In this document: piece after piece, positions 53,342 through 62,654 of the stretch | Layout: the number at the start of each line of letters is the position of its first letter | How positions within the stretch are numbered: position 1 is the stretch's first letter | Source: Nesterenkonia sp. PF2B19 | Lineage (GTDB): Bacteria; Actinomycetota; Actinomycetes; Actinomycetales; Micrococcaceae | Assembly: GCF_001758425.2 (NCBI RefSeq) | Contig: NZ_MDSS02000009.1 | Location: 1-64,000 of the forward strand | DNA length: 64,000 nt | Direction: 5' to 3' | Notes under the pieces: generated by a model | Database searches by the model: none | Seen by the model: only the letters and a program-made list of their open reading frames with translations | Told to the model about the DNA's origin: nothing | Translations under genes and position numbers: made by a program

Positions 53342-53752
53342 TCAGGTGGCCAGCAGCCCGACCCCGAGAGTGGCCAGGCCGGCGACCAGGAAGCCCGCAC
53401 CGATCCACAGCAGCACGATCAGCCGGTTCGGCTCGGTGCGGCCCGGGCCCAGGACCGAGAGGAAGAATCCGGCCGGCATCAGGATCGCGGAGATGAGCAC
53501 GCCGGTCCGGGCCAGCCACTGCCAGGCGCCCGTGAGTCCGGTGGCCTCCGTGAGCAGCAGGCAGATCAGCCCCAGCATGATCAGGCTGGCGGCATGGGCG
53601 TGCCCTGCTCGGAAGAAGGAGACCTGCAGCTCGGTGGCGGGGACCTGCCCGCGGACCACCTTGGTGAGGAAATGGCCGCCGGTGGTCACTGTGATCGCCG
53701 CGAGGATGACGATGCCGGCGGTGGTCTGTGCGGCGGGGGAGAGCTCGAGCAT
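53342..53752 (-). CDS. Four-helix membrane protein
   Basis: A 136-residue protein with four transmembrane segments (TTAGIVILAAITVTTGG, SLIMLGLICLLLTEATGL, TGVLISAILMPAGFFLSVLG and RLIVLLWIGAGFLVAGLATLG). ATG 53752 (MLELSPAAQTT) is preferred because GGAG lies seven bases upstream; an ATG at 53809 has no such site. The conserved AGHAHAASLIMLG resembles small proteins of unknown function paired with TetR regulators. It is divergent from the TetR gene at 53864. Confidence 0.65.
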   Translation of the reverse strand: MLELSPAAQTTAGIVILAAITVTTGGHFLTKVVRGQVPATELQVSFFRAGHAHAASLIMLGLICLLLTEATGLTGAWQWLARTGVLISAILMPAGFFLSVLGPGRTEPNRLIVLLWIGAGFLVAGLATLGVGLLAT

Positions 53753-53815
53753 GGTCGACTCCGATCGGGAGGCTGCGCTGGGTCGGGCGTGAGGGCCCGT
53801 CAGTTTCATGACACT

Positions 53816-53825
53816 GTTATATAAC
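53816..53825. promoter_or_regulatory. Palindrome in TetR/membrane protein divergent region
   Basis: GTTATATAAC is a perfect 10-bp palindrome, AT-rich in a high-GC context, between the divergent genes (starts 53752 and 53864). It may overlap a -10 element and act as the TetR operator. Confidence 0.4.
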
Positions 53826-53863
53826 GCTGTGAGAAAACCTGGTGTCAAGGGTAGACTCCTGCC

Positions 53864-54475
53864 ATGGCCCGGCCCCGCACCCACGATGAGACCGTCAGGA
53901 CCCGCCTGCTGGAGGAAGCCTCCCAAGTCATCGCCGATTCCGGAGCCCAGGGGCTCTCGCTGCGATCCGTGGCCCGGTCGTCCCACACCACCACCGCCGC
54001 GGTCTATTCCCTCTTCGGCGGACGCGAGGCGCTCATCCAGGCCGTGGTGGAGGAGGGCTTCCGCCGCTTCGGCGCCGTGCTCGCCGCCGTCGAGCACACC
54101 GACGATCCCGGGGCGGACCTGCTGGCCCTCGGGATGGCCTACCGGGAGTTCGCCCTGGCAGACCCGCACTTCTACCGGGTCATGTTCGAGTCCCTCGGCG
54201 ACGGTCTCTCCCGCCCCGAGACGCCGGCCTCCCCGACGTTCCAGGTGCTGCGCGCCGCGGTCGCCCGCGCCATGGGCCTGCCGCAGGACGACTCCCGTGA
54301 GCCGGGTTCCAGCCCAGATCTGGACCCCGCCGGGCGCGCTGCCCTGCGGCTCTGGGCGCTGGCCCACGGGCTGATCAGCCTGGAGCTCACCGGCCTCGTG
54401 CCCGGGGACGCGGACGCCCGGCGTCGTGACTATGCGGCCACGCTGCGCGCCGCCCGCGGGCTGGTGGCCGGCTGA
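53864..54475 (+). CDS. TetR family transcriptional regulator
   Basis: A 203-residue TetR protein: MARPRTHDETVRTRLLEEASQVIADSG, HTH LRSVARSSHTTTAAVYSLFGGREALI, and a C-terminal domain with FALADPHFYRVMFES and LWALAHGLISLELTG, as in the WHG/TetR_C_13-type group. It is divergent from a four-helix membrane protein that it probably regulates, and its 3' end overlaps a convergent gene by 46 bp. Confidence 0.87.
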   Translation: MARPRTHDETVRTRLLEEASQVIADSGAQGLSLRSVARSSHTTTAAVYSLFGGREALIQAVVEEGFRRFGAVLAAVEHTDDPGADLLALGMAYREFALADPHFYRVMFESLGDGLSRPETPASPTFQVLRAAVARAMGLPQDDSREPGSSPDLDPAGRAALRLWALAHGLISLELTGLVPGDADARRRDYAATLRAARGLVAG

Positions 54476-54891
54476 GCCGACCGCACGCGCAGCGCCACCA
54501 CGGTGAACGCCGCCAGCGGGATCAGGTGCAGCAAGGCCAGTGCGGCCGCCGTGATCCCGTCATGGGCCACCGACGGCGGCACAGCACTGGTGGGGCCGAC
54601 GATGACCAGCGCGGCGACCAGCAGCACGAGCAGGCCCCTGCGCGAGCGGCGCAGCAGGGCCACCAGGCCGATGCCGATCGCCAGCGGCACGGCGGTCTTC
54701 CACGCGACGTCGACCCACCGGAGCAGGTGGCCCGGCTCCTGTCCCAGAGGATCCAGCCGCAGGGAGGCACCCAGGGCCTGGGCGGCGAAGAACACACCGA
54801 GGTTCAGCAGCGTGGCGACCAGCACGACGACGGCGCCGAGGGTGAGCAGCGGGCGCCGGGGCTCTGAGCTTCGGCCGGACGTGGTGCTCAT
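54430..54891 (-). CDS. DUF6069-like four-helix membrane protein
   Basis: A 153-residue protein, MSTTSGRSSEPRRPLLTLGAVVVLVATLLNLGVFFAAQALGA, with four helices and a Gly-Pro turn (VIVGPTSAVPPSVA). It is similar to the DUF6069 group often found near ECF sigma factors. AAGGAGG precedes ATG 54891. It is 44 bp downstream of the sigma factor gene on the same strand, so the two are probably one transcript. Function unknown. Confidence 0.65.
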   Translation of the reverse strand: MSTTSGRSSEPRRPLLTLGAVVVLVATLLNLGVFFAAQALGASLRLDPLGQEPGHLLRWVDVAWKTAVPLAIGIGLVALLRRSRRGLLVLLVAALVIVGPTSAVPPSVAHDGITAAALALLHLIPLAAFTVVALRVRSAQPATSPRAARSVAA

Positions 54892-54935
54892 GATGACCTC
54901 CTTCAGGGGTGGGACGGCAGGTGGGTCCCGCCGCC

Positions 54936-55937
54936 TCACCCTTCAGGACGATCGGGCCGCGGCCGCTGTGACATCGGCGCCTCGCGCTGTGACATCGACG
55001 CCTCACGCTGGGACGCCCGAGCCTGCTGGAACTCCTCCTTGAGCCGCCAGATGTCGCTGACCGGCCCCAGATGACGCAGCTTGTCCGGGTTGCTCACGGC
55101 ACGGATCATCTCCACTCCGTCCTCGGAGATCTCCAGGATGACCGCATTGACGATCTCGCCGTCCTCGGTCCGGGTGAGCAGGCCGGAGGAGCCGTTGATC
55201 TCCCGGGACTCCAGGCGCACTCCGATCGCGGCCATCGGCGCGCCGACCGAGGCCAGCAGGCGAGCGACCTTGTCCCGGCCGGACACCGGATGCGGCACCG
55301 ACGGAGCCTTGCCGCCGCCGTCGCCGACCATGGTGACCTCCGCGGTGAGGAGATCCCGAAGACCCTCCAGATCACCATGTCGGAAGGCGGCGATGAACCG
55401 GCGGGTGAGCTCCTGCCGGGTCTGAGGGTCGGCGGCGTAGCGGGGGCGGGGCAAGGCCATATGCTTCCTGGCGCGGACGGCCAGCTGCCGGCAGGCCGCC
55501 TCGGAGCGTTCCACGGTCTCGGCGATGTCCGCATAGTCGAAGGAGAAGACCTCCCGCAGGACGTAGACCGCCCGCTCCAGCGGGCTCAGGCGTTCCAGCA
55601 GGAGCAGCGATGCCATGGAGATCGACTCGTCCCGCTCGGCCGCCGCGGCGGGGTCGTCGTCGTGATCGGTGAGGACAGGCTCCGGCAGCCAATGCCCCAC
55701 ATAGTGTTCGCGCTGGAGCCGGGAGGACCGCAGAACGTCCACGGCGAGCCGGGTGACCACAGTGGTCAGGAAGGCGCGCGGCGTCTCCACGACGGCGTCG
55801 GTGCGCGCATAGCGCAACCAGGCGTCCTGGAGGACGTCCTCCGCCTCGGCGGCGCTGCCGAGGATCCGGTAGGCCAGGGAGAACAGCAGTGGTCGGAGCT
55901 CGGTGAACTCCTCGGTGCGCTGGTGCTGCGTCCCCAT
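54936..55937 (-). CDS. ECF41-type RNA polymerase sigma factor with SnoaL-like domain
   Basis: A 333-residue sigma factor. The N-terminus has the sigma-2 (SLAYRILGSAAEAEDVLQDAWLRY) and sigma-4 domains (LSPLERAVYVLREVFSFDYADIAETV). The extended C-terminus is a SnoaL-like domain with the ECF41 landmarks WLPEP, DGGGK and NPDKL. In ECF41 proteins this domain replaces a separate anti-sigma factor and tunes activity. The last 25 residues are SQREA/SMSQREAPM repeats. It is followed by a membrane protein gene and is divergently distant from the methyltransferase. Confidence 0.9.
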   Translation of the reverse strand: MGTQHQRTEEFTELRPLLFSLAYRILGSAAEAEDVLQDAWLRYARTDAVVETPRAFLTTVVTRLAVDVLRSSRLQREHYVGHWLPEPVLTDHDDDPAAAAERDESISMASLLLLERLSPLERAVYVLREVFSFDYADIAETVERSEAACRQLAVRARKHMALPRPRYAADPQTRQELTRRFIAAFRHGDLEGLRDLLTAEVTMVGDGGGKAPSVPHPVSGRDKVARLLASVGAPMAAIGVRLESREINGSSGLLTRTEDGEIVNAVILEISEDGVEMIRAVSNPDKLRHLGPVSDIWRLKEEFQQARASQREASMSQREAPMSQRPRPDRPEG

Positions 55938-55962
55938 GGGTCCTCCTCGTGTCGACGTGTTC

Positions 55963-56783
55963 TCAGGGGGCCCGGGTCGTCTGCGCGGCGGGGTCAGAGC
56001 TCTCCGCAGCCTCGAGGGGGAGGCGCCAGACGGAGACGTGCTGCTCCGAGTCTGCGGTGAACTCCGCGCCGTGCCAGTCGGCGGTGCGTCGTTCCAGCTC
56101 CATCCCGGCCATCTGGGCCATCAGGTCCAGCTCGGCGGGCCAGGCGTAGCGCTGTTCGCTGCGGCCCTGCTCGCCGCGCCGAGGCCAGTGGTGGTAGGAG
56201 GTCAGCCGCTGGGTGACCGGGTCGATGACGTCGAAGCCAGGTGTTCCTCAGAGACGTCGAAAGGGCAGGTCAGCTGGCCGGGAGGCAGTCGACGCAGCGG
56301 TGGGACGCCCAGCTCCACCACGAAGCGGCCGCCCGGCATCAGGTGGCGGGCCGCGTTGCGGAAGCAGGCGACCTGCTCCTGCTGGGTGAGCAGGTTCGAG
56401 ATCGTGTTGTACACCAGGTACACCAGGCTGAACCGGCCCGGGACATGTGTGGTGGCCATGTCGCCCACGGTCACCGGGATCCTCTCGGCGCCGGCCTTGG
56501 CGCGCAGCTGCTCCACCATCGGCTCCGAGAGCTCGATGCCGTGGACCGGGACCCCACGGGCGGCCAGGGGAACGGCGACCCGCCCGCTCCCCACGGCGAA
56601 CTCGAGAGCGGTGCCGCCGTCCGCCAGCTGTTCCAGCAGGTCGACGGCGGGCTCCACAGCCTCCGGCGTGCCCATCCACCCGAGCGTGTCGTCATAGCGT
56701 GCGGCGGTGTGCGTATCCCATCGCTGGCTGCTGGGACCAGGAGCGGCCTGGTCGGCTGACAGGGGAGGATGCGATGACGTCAT
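55963..56783 (-). CDS. SAM-dependent methyltransferase (frameshift near 56238)
   Basis: A class I methyltransferase. Motif I is ALEFAVGSGRVAVPLA, followed by VHGIELSEPMVEQLRAKA and VYNTISNLLTQQEQVACFRNAARHLMPGGRFVVEL. The frame ends early at 56202. A one-base shift near 56238 opens FDVIDPVTQRLTSYHHWPRRGEQ and a complete C-terminus (HVSVWRLPLEAAESSD) to the stop at 55963. The corrected length is 273 residues. The methyl acceptor is unknown. It is divergent from the FMN reductase. Confidence 0.8.
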
Positions 56784-56877
56784 GGACTGGAGCCTATCCG
56801 GGCGCCCCCGGACGCGGAACGTCTGGCGGCTCAGTCGGGCGCTGAAGGTGCGGGGCGGAGAGCGCCCCGGAGCACCC

Positions 56878-56916
56878 CGGAGCAGAACCGGAGCAGAACC
56901 GGAGCAGAGTCGGAGC
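56878..56916. repeat. Short tandem repeats upstream of the FMN reductase
   Basis: CCGGAGCAGAA is repeated about three times in the 185-bp divergent gap between the methyltransferase and FMN reductase genes, followed by a related GTCGGAGC. It may affect promoter spacing. Confidence 0.65.
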
Positions 56917-56968
56917 GGGGGCGCTCCAGGATCGGTGGCACAGGCACACCACCGATCAGGAGGAGATC

Positions 56969-57619
56969 ATGACCGTCACCGACCAGAGCACCCCGACCAC
57001 CAGCCGAATCACGGACCAGGACGCCCCCGGGCTGCCGCGGCTGGCGGTGATCATCGGCAGCACCCGGCCGGACAGGTTCGCCCCCACGCCGGCCGGGTGG
57101 TTCGCGGCCGAAGCAGGGACCCACGGCCAGTTCGACGTCGACCTCATCGACCTGGCCGAGTTCGATCTGCCCGCCCAGCTGGGCGGCAACGACCCCGACG
57201 CCGCGGCTCCCGAGGACGTCAGGCGGCTGGGCGAACGACTGGCCCGCGCTGACGCCTTCGTGGTGGTCACCCCGACCTACAACCGCAGCTATCCGCCGGC
57301 CCTGAAGGCCGCCATCGACTGGTTCTACAGCGAATGGAGCCTCAAGCCCGTCGGCTTCGTCGCCTATGGAGGTCATTTCGGGGCGTTCCCGCCCATCGAA
57401 CACCTGCGCGGCGTGTTCGTGGAGTTCCATGCGGTGCCGCTGCGCGATGCCGTGGTGCTGCAGGACTTCTGGGAGCGCTTCGACCATGACGGCCGCGCCG
57501 TCGACGCTGAACGGATGGGCCGCTGGGCGCATCGGATGCTGGACCAGCTGGGCTGGTGGGCGCTCTCCTTGGCGGAGTCGCGCCAGCGGCGGCCCTACCC
57601 GGAGGGGATCGCAGAATGA
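56969..57619 (+). CDS. NADPH-dependent FMN reductase family protein
   Basis: A 216-residue flavodoxin-fold protein with the FMN-binding signature IIGSTRPDRFAP and PTYNRSYPPALKAAIDWF. Such enzymes reduce FMN, quinones or azo compounds with NAD(P)H. It starts at ATG 56969 behind AGGAGGAG. The MFS exporter start overlaps its stop (ATGA), so the two genes form an operon, perhaps reducing and exporting the same toxic compound. That link is inference. Confidence 0.87.
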   Translation: MTVTDQSTPTTSRITDQDAPGLPRLAVIIGSTRPDRFAPTPAGWFAAEAGTHGQFDVDLIDLAEFDLPAQLGGNDPDAAAPEDVRRLGERLARADAFVVVTPTYNRSYPPALKAAIDWFYSEWSLKPVGFVAYGGHFGAFPPIEHLRGVFVEFHAVPLRDAVVLQDFWERFDHDGRAVDAERMGRWAHRMLDQLGWWALSLAESRQRRPYPEGIAE

Positions 57620-59268
57620 GCACCGCGGAGACGACAGCGGCTCGCGACGGCGGCGAGGCACCGGTCAGGGCCACGGCCCGCCAATGGGTGGGGCTCATCA
57701 TCATGGTCATCCCCCTGTTCATGCTCGCCACCGATGTGACCGCCCTGTACTTGGCGATGCCGGCGATCACCGCCGATCTCGCCCCGGCGGGGTCCCAGTC
57801 CCTGTGGATCCTGCACATCGGCGAGTTCCTGACGGCGGCCACGATGATCACCTTCGGCCTGCTCACCCAGCGTGTGGGCCCCCGGCGGCTGCTGCTGGGG
57901 GCTGTGGCGGCCTACGGACTCGCCTCCCTGGTGGCGGCCTTCGCCGGAGAGGCAGAGACGCTGATCGGCGCCCGGGCGGCGCTCGGGATCGCGGCGGCGG
58001 CCTTCACCCCGGCGGGCCTGGTGCTCATCCGCACCACGTTCCGGGACGAGCGGCAGTACGGGGTGGCCTTCGCCCTGTTCATGGCCGCATTCGCCGGCGG
58101 CATGGCCGCAGGCCCCGCGGTCGGAGGGTTCATCCTGGAGCACTTCTGGTGGGGTGCGGTCTTTCTGATCAATGTGCCCATCGCGGGAGTGCTCGTGCTC
58201 TCTGGGCCGTTCTTGCTGCCCCGGAACCATGCTGACCCGACGGTGCGCCTCGACGTCGCCAGCGTGGCCCTCTCCGTGGCTGCCGTGCTGGCGCTGGTGT
58301 ACGGGATGCAGGAGATGGCCGACGCCGGCCCGGCACCGGCGCCGATGCTCTCGGCCGCAGCCGGCCTGGTGCTGCTGGCGCTGTTCATCCGACGGCAACG
58401 CCGGGCCGCCCATCCGCTGCTGGACCTGGCCCTGTTCCGCAGCTGGACGTTCCGCACGCTGATCCTGGTGCTGTTCCTGCTCTGCCTGGGGGCCGGGTTC
58501 GTCGACATGCTCATGGCTCAGCATCTGCAGGTGGTCCGTGGGCTCAGCCCGTGGGACGCGGGGCTGGTGCTGCTGGGGCCCGCCGTGGCCGGCACGGTCG
58601 GCACGGCGGCGACTCCGCTGGTGGCCCGCCGCGGGCCCGGGCTCGCTGTGGTCCTCCTGCTCGTGGCCGGCCTGGTCGGTGTGGTGCTGGCCGTCCGTCT
58701 GCCGGCGGCCTCCGCACCGGAGGTGGCGGTCCTGCTGACAGTCATCGCCCTGCTGGTCTCCCCGCTGATGACGCTGCTCTCCCAGCGGATCATCGGGGCC
58801 GCACCCCTGGAGAAGACAGGTCCGGCCACGGCGGTGCAGGAGATCTCCGCGAGCCTCGGCGGCGCGAGCTCGATCGCGGTGTTGGGCTCCGGCGCGCTGT
58901 GGGTGCATCGCGGAGTGCTCCGTCAGGAGGTCTCCTCGGACGTGGAGCTCTCCGCGGTCGACGCCGCGGCGGAGACCTTCGGTGCGGGTCCCGCTGTGGC
59001 CGCCACGTTGCCCGCGGCAGAGGCTGAGGCGCTCACACAGGCGGCGGACGTCGGCCTGACCGTGGCGACCCAGGCGGGGTATGTGGTCTTCGGAGCGGTC
59101 CTCCTGCTCGGTGCGGCAGGTGTGCTGCTCTGGGGGCGACTGATGCGTGGCGACCACGTCGACAGGAGAGTGGACGACGGTCTGGGCGCCGGGGCGGAGG
59201 CCTCACGACCCGCTCAGGACGGACGGCTCGCTGAGGATGCGCCGGAGCCACCGTTCCGCGGTGGGTGA
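57616..59268 (+). CDS. MFS drug exporter, DHA2 (QacA/SmvA-like) type
   Basis: A 550-residue, 14-helix H+-coupled exporter. Motifs are LATDVTALYLAMPAITADL in helix 1, a degenerate motif A (LLTQRVGPRRLLL), and AFAGGMAAGPAVGGFILEHFWWGAVFLINVP, the motif-C region of helix 5 and loop. It is intact, unlike the related exporter at 8.8-10.3 kb. GGAGGGG precedes ATG 57616. It is translationally coupled to the FMN reductase. Its 3' end overlaps the convergent regulator gene by 66 bp. Substrates are probably cationic or aromatic drugs. Confidence 0.9.
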   Translation: MSTAETTAARDGGEAPVRATARQWVGLIIMVIPLFMLATDVTALYLAMPAITADLAPAGSQSLWILHIGEFLTAATMITFGLLTQRVGPRRLLLGAVAAYGLASLVAAFAGEAETLIGARAALGIAAAAFTPAGLVLIRTTFRDERQYGVAFALFMAAFAGGMAAGPAVGGFILEHFWWGAVFLINVPIAGVLVLSGPFLLPRNHADPTVRLDVASVALSVAAVLALVYGMQEMADAGPAPAPMLSAAAGLVLLALFIRRQRRAAHPLLDLALFRSWTFRTLILVLFLLCLGAGFVDMLMAQHLQVVRGLSPWDAGLVLLGPAVAGTVGTAATPLVARRGPGLAVVLLLVAGLVGVVLAVRLPAASAPEVAVLLTVIALLVSPLMTLLSQRIIGAAPLEKTGPATAVQEISASLGGASSIAVLGSGALWVHRGVLRQEVSSDVELSAVDAAAETFGAGPAVAATLPAAEAEALTQAADVGLTVATQAGYVVFGAVLLLGAAGVLLWGRLMRGDHVDRRVDDGLGAGAEASRPAQDGRLAEDAPEPPFRGG

Positions 59269-62184
59269 GACCGCGCTGTCCCGCAGCGCCGCCGCGCGAG
59301 CCTGGTCACCTTCGCGGGCCGCGAGCTCAGCCAGCCCGAGTGTGGCGAACCCGGCCTCGATGTCGGACCCGATGGTGCGCCCCAGCGCCAGGGAGCGGTC
59401 CAGGTGGCCGTGCGCTCCGGTGTGGTCGCCGGCGTCGAGGGCGTGGAGTCCTTGGATGGCCTCCCAGAAGCACTCCTCGCCGCGGGCGCCCAGCCGGCGT
59501 GACAGGTCCGTGGCTTCTCGGGCTGCGGCCGCGCTGACCTCCCGATCCCCGTCGCGCTCCGCCTGGATGTGACGCATCCCGAGGACCTGCGTGAGCCCGT
59601 AGTCGTCCCCGTGCTCCCGCAGGATCTGCTCGGCATCATGCCCGTCCGGCATGCCGACGGCCGGTTCGCCGGCGTCGAGGAGGAACCAGTCCCGCTGGGT
59701 GGAGGCGAAGGCGGCCGCGGGCAGGTCGCCGAGCGCGACGAGCCCCTCCACCGCCTCTCCCGCCACCTGCCGCCCCTGGGCACGGGACTCGGGCACGACC
59801 AGCAGCGGGGTGGCCGCGAACCATTGGACCTGCAGCCGGGATCGCTGCGCTCTGTGGCTCGGGCCCCCCGGAGAGCTCTCGGTGCGGGCACGGAGACGGT
59901 CCAGGGCCTCGAGGATGTCCGCGGTGCTCTCGCCGGGGCTGCCGGACAGCACCGCGATGAGGACCTGCACCTGGGCGTGGGCCCCGTCGTGAGGTCCTGG
60001 GCAGGCCGCCGCCTGCCGCAGCTCGTCGAGCAGGCCTGCGGTCTCCCCGGTGATCCATCGGTGCCAGAACCAGGCGAGGATGAGGTCGACGGCGGCGGCT
60101 CCGTCCTGGACGGCCACGGCCTCCGCGAAGGCGTGGCGCAGATGGGCCCGTTCGGCGCGTATCCGGCGGACCCAGTCGCGGGCGTGGGCGGAGAACAGAT
60201 AGTCCTGCGCGCAGGAGATCTCGGTGCGCCAGTGCTCCCGATGGAGGCGGGCGATGTGCTCGCGCTCGCCGGCCAGGCGCAGCTGCTCCGCCGCGTAAGC
60301 TCCCACCGACTCCAGCAGCCGGTAGCGCGTGCCGTGTTCGGTCGGTTCCGCCACCACCAGGCTGCGGTCCACCAGGCTCACCAGTGCGGGGACGACGGCC
60401 GCGCATCGCAGGGGTCCGTCCTGGCTGTCCGCGCAGACCGACTCGACGGTCTCCACCGTCCAGCTGACCGGATGGACCGCCAGCCTGCGCAGCAGGACCC
60501 GCTCCGGCTCGTCCAGCAGGGACCAGCTCCAGTCCAGCATGCCGCGGAGAGTCTGCTGGCGCCGTGGTGCCCCGCGTTCGGGGCGGCTCAGCAGGTCCAG
60601 CCTGTCGGTGAGACGGTCCAGCAGCCTCGTCGGGTCCAGGGCGGCGGTCTGGGCCGCGGCGAGCTCGAGGGCCAGGGGCAGACCGTCGAGGCGTCGGCAC
60701 AGCTCGGCGACGACAGCCAGTGTGTGCGGGTCCTCCGGAAGGTCAGGGGTGACGGCCCGGGCCCGGTCGAGGAAGAACGTGACCGCGTCGTCGTCGGGTG
60801 CCTGTGCTGACAGCGGGGTCAGCGCCAGGCGCTGCTCACCGGGAAGCCCGAGCGGCTCTCGACTGGTGGCCAGGATCTTCAGCGCGTTCCCTGCGGAGAG
60901 CACGGCGTGGGCGAAGCGGGCGGCCTCATCGGCGACGTGTTCGCAGTTGTCGAGCAGCAGCAGGCCTCCGGTGGCCTGCAGGGCCGCCGTCAGCCGATCG
61001 AGGAGGTCCCGGCTCTCCTCGCGCAGCTGGGTGAGCCCGATGCTCTCGGCGACCAGCCGAGCGACCCGAGCGGGACCCGTGTCAGGGGGCGGGCAGGCGT
61101 CGAGCGAGCTGAGGTCGACGAACCACGCCGCGTCGCCGGACTTCTCGGAGAGCAGCTCGGCGGCACGCACCGCCAGGCGGGTCTTCCCCACGCCGCCGAT
61201 CCCCAGGACGGTGACCAGCGGGCTCCGCGTGAGTCGCAGCTCCACCTCGCGGAGCTCGGGCATGCGGCCCAGGAAGGACGAGGCGAACACCGGCAGCCGT
61301 GGCGCCGGCGCGGCTTCCGGGCGGTGCGCCGCAGCGTCGGGTCGGTGGAACACAGAGTCATGATCCTGTGGACGGTCCTGCAGCCTGGGGTCCTGCTGAA
61401 GGATGCGCACGTGCAGGTGGGAGGTCTCCGGATCCGGGTCCGCTCCGAGCTCTTCGGCCAGGTGGCGTCGGTGCCGTTCGTAGACGCCCAGCGCGTCCGG
61501 GTGGCGATGGGCCCGATGCAGGGCCAGCATCAGGGCACGGGTCAGGCGGGCGCGCAGGGGGTGGTGCGCGGCCAGGGGCTCCAGCACGGTGACGGACTCC
61601 TGTGCCTGACCGACCTCGAGCAGCGCCTCTGCCAGCGATTCGGCGGCCTCCAGCCGCAGCTCGTGCAGCTGTCCGATCTCCGGGGCGAGCCAGGTGGCGT
61701 CCCGGAGCTCCGCATAGGGCTCACCGCGCCACAGCTGCAGGGCCGCACGCAGCAGCTCGGTCCGCTCGGCGAGGGCCTCCGATCCGCGGGCGCGGACGAT
61801 CAGCTGCCTGAACTCCTCGGCATCGACCTCCACCTCAAGTTCCCTCTCGGGCTCCTGAGCACCTCCGGAGCCTCCCGCTGCGGGTGCCGGGGCGCTGGTG
61901 GAGAGCCTATGGCCGCCCGGCCCGCTGCTCAGCAGGGCTCGGCCCCCGGGTTCGGTCTCGTCCAGAGCCGACCGCAGCTGAGACAGCTTGGCCTGCAGCA
62001 CACGGGTCGGGTGGGCCGGGAGGTCCCCGCCCCAGACGCGATCGATCAGGGTGTCAGCAGGCACGGCGTCACTCAGGTCCACGGCGAGAGCGGCCAGGAC
62101 GGCGCGGACCTTGCGCTCGCGGACCTCCACCGCCTGACCTGTGGAGGTCCGCAGCCGGATGGGGCCCAGGACCTCGATCTTCAT
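59203..62184 (-). CDS. AfsR/SARP-type regulator: BTAD + NB-ARC ATPase
   Basis: A 993-residue regulator. The start is ATG 62184 (MKIEVLGPIRLRTSTGQAVEVRERKVRAVLAAL), where the OmpR-like winged helix begins. Further upstream codons belong to another gene. The bacterial transcriptional activation domain follows (to about residue 290; LHELRLEAAESLAEALLEVG, PLRARLTRALMLALHRAHRHPDAL). Next is an NB-ARC ATPase with Walker A LGIGGVGKTRLA, Walker B LLLLDNCEH and GLPLALELAAAQ. A helical TPR-like C-terminus follows. Such proteins activate secondary metabolism or other clusters. Neighbours are the MFS exporter and the tad genes; the target is unknown. Confidence 0.9.
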   Translation of the reverse strand: MKIEVLGPIRLRTSTGQAVEVRERKVRAVLAALAVDLSDAVPADTLIDRVWGGDLPAHPTRVLQAKLSQLRSALDETEPGGRALLSSGPGGHRLSTSAPAPAAGGSGGAQEPERELEVEVDAEEFRQLIVRARGSEALAERTELLRAALQLWRGEPYAELRDATWLAPEIGQLHELRLEAAESLAEALLEVGQAQESVTVLEPLAAHHPLRARLTRALMLALHRAHRHPDALGVYERHRRHLAEELGADPDPETSHLHVRILQQDPRLQDRPQDHDSVFHRPDAAAHRPEAAPAPRLPVFASSFLGRMPELREVELRLTRSPLVTVLGIGGVGKTRLAVRAAELLSEKSGDAAWFVDLSSLDACPPPDTGPARVARLVAESIGLTQLREESRDLLDRLTAALQATGGLLLLDNCEHVADEAARFAHAVLSAGNALKILATSREPLGLPGEQRLALTPLSAQAPDDDAVTFFLDRARAVTPDLPEDPHTLAVVAELCRRLDGLPLALELAAAQTAALDPTRLLDRLTDRLDLLSRPERGAPRRQQTLRGMLDWSWSLLDEPERVLLRRLAVHPVSWTVETVESVCADSQDGPLRCAAVVPALVSLVDRSLVVAEPTEHGTRYRLLESVGAYAAEQLRLAGEREHIARLHREHWRTEISCAQDYLFSAHARDWVRRIRAERAHLRHAFAEAVAVQDGAAAVDLILAWFWHRWITGETAGLLDELRQAAACPGPHDGAHAQVQVLIAVLSGSPGESTADILEALDRLRARTESSPGGPSHRAQRSRLQVQWFAATPLLVVPESRAQGRQVAGEAVEGLVALGDLPAAAFASTQRDWFLLDAGEPAVGMPDGHDAEQILREHGDDYGLTQVLGMRHIQAERDGDREVSAAAAREATDLSRRLGARGEECFWEAIQGLHALDAGDHTGAHGHLDRSLALGRTIGSDIEAGFATLGLAELAAREGDQARAAALRDSAVSPTAERWLRRILSEPSVLSGS

Positions 62185-62237
62185 GCGCCCCAGTCTAGGT
62201 CCGCCCCGGGTTCCAGCTGCTGCATTCCGTGGACGCA

Positions 62238-62654
62238 TCACCTCAGCCCCAGGCATCCGCCGGCGGCCCGGCTCGTGCGCTGCCGACAGCCTCCCACCCG
62301 CCGCCGGCAGAGCCCGGGGGCTCCGCGGCCCCGCCCGAGCAGCTTCGGCAGGACCGGGACCACCACCTCCACCACGGCCTCGGTGCCGTGGTCTCCGGTG
62401 ATCACGCAGTGCCGCAGCATCACGCCATTCCGGGTGGCGACGTCGTCGGCCACGGTGCACGGGTCCCCGGTGGTGAGGCCCCGGGCGGAATCTGCTGCGG
62501 CGAGGGCGGCGAGATCTGCCCCGCGGGCGGCCTGGGCGGCCGCCACAGCCGCAGAGCCGACCACATGGACCACCCCGATGAGCATCATCAGGGCAGCGAT
62601 CGCCGCCAGGGTCAGCACCGTCCCGGAGCCACGCTCCTCCTGGTGGGCGATCAT
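62238..62654 (-). CDS. TadG/Rv3654c-like pilus locus protein
   Basis: A 138-residue secreted or membrane-anchored pseudopilin-like protein. The N-terminus MIAHQEERGSGTVLTLAAIAALMMLIGVVHVVGSAAVAAAQAARGADLAALAAA matches the Rv3654c-type TadE-like family. Its ATG overlaps the tadE stop. The C-terminus read here (APGLCRRRVGGCRQRTSRAAGG) is Arg-rich; a +1 shift at the C5/G3 run near 62328 would give GSAGGGWEAVGSARAGPP ending at 62243, which fits the family better. It is last in the flp-tadE-tadG half operon. Confidence 0.75.
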   Translation of the reverse strand: MIAHQEERGSGTVLTLAAIAALMMLIGVVHVVGSAAVAAAQAARGADLAALAAADSARGLTTGDPCTVADDVATRNGVMLRHCVITGDHGTEAVVEVVVPVLPKLLGRGRGAPGLCRRRVGGCRQRTSRAAGGCLGLR

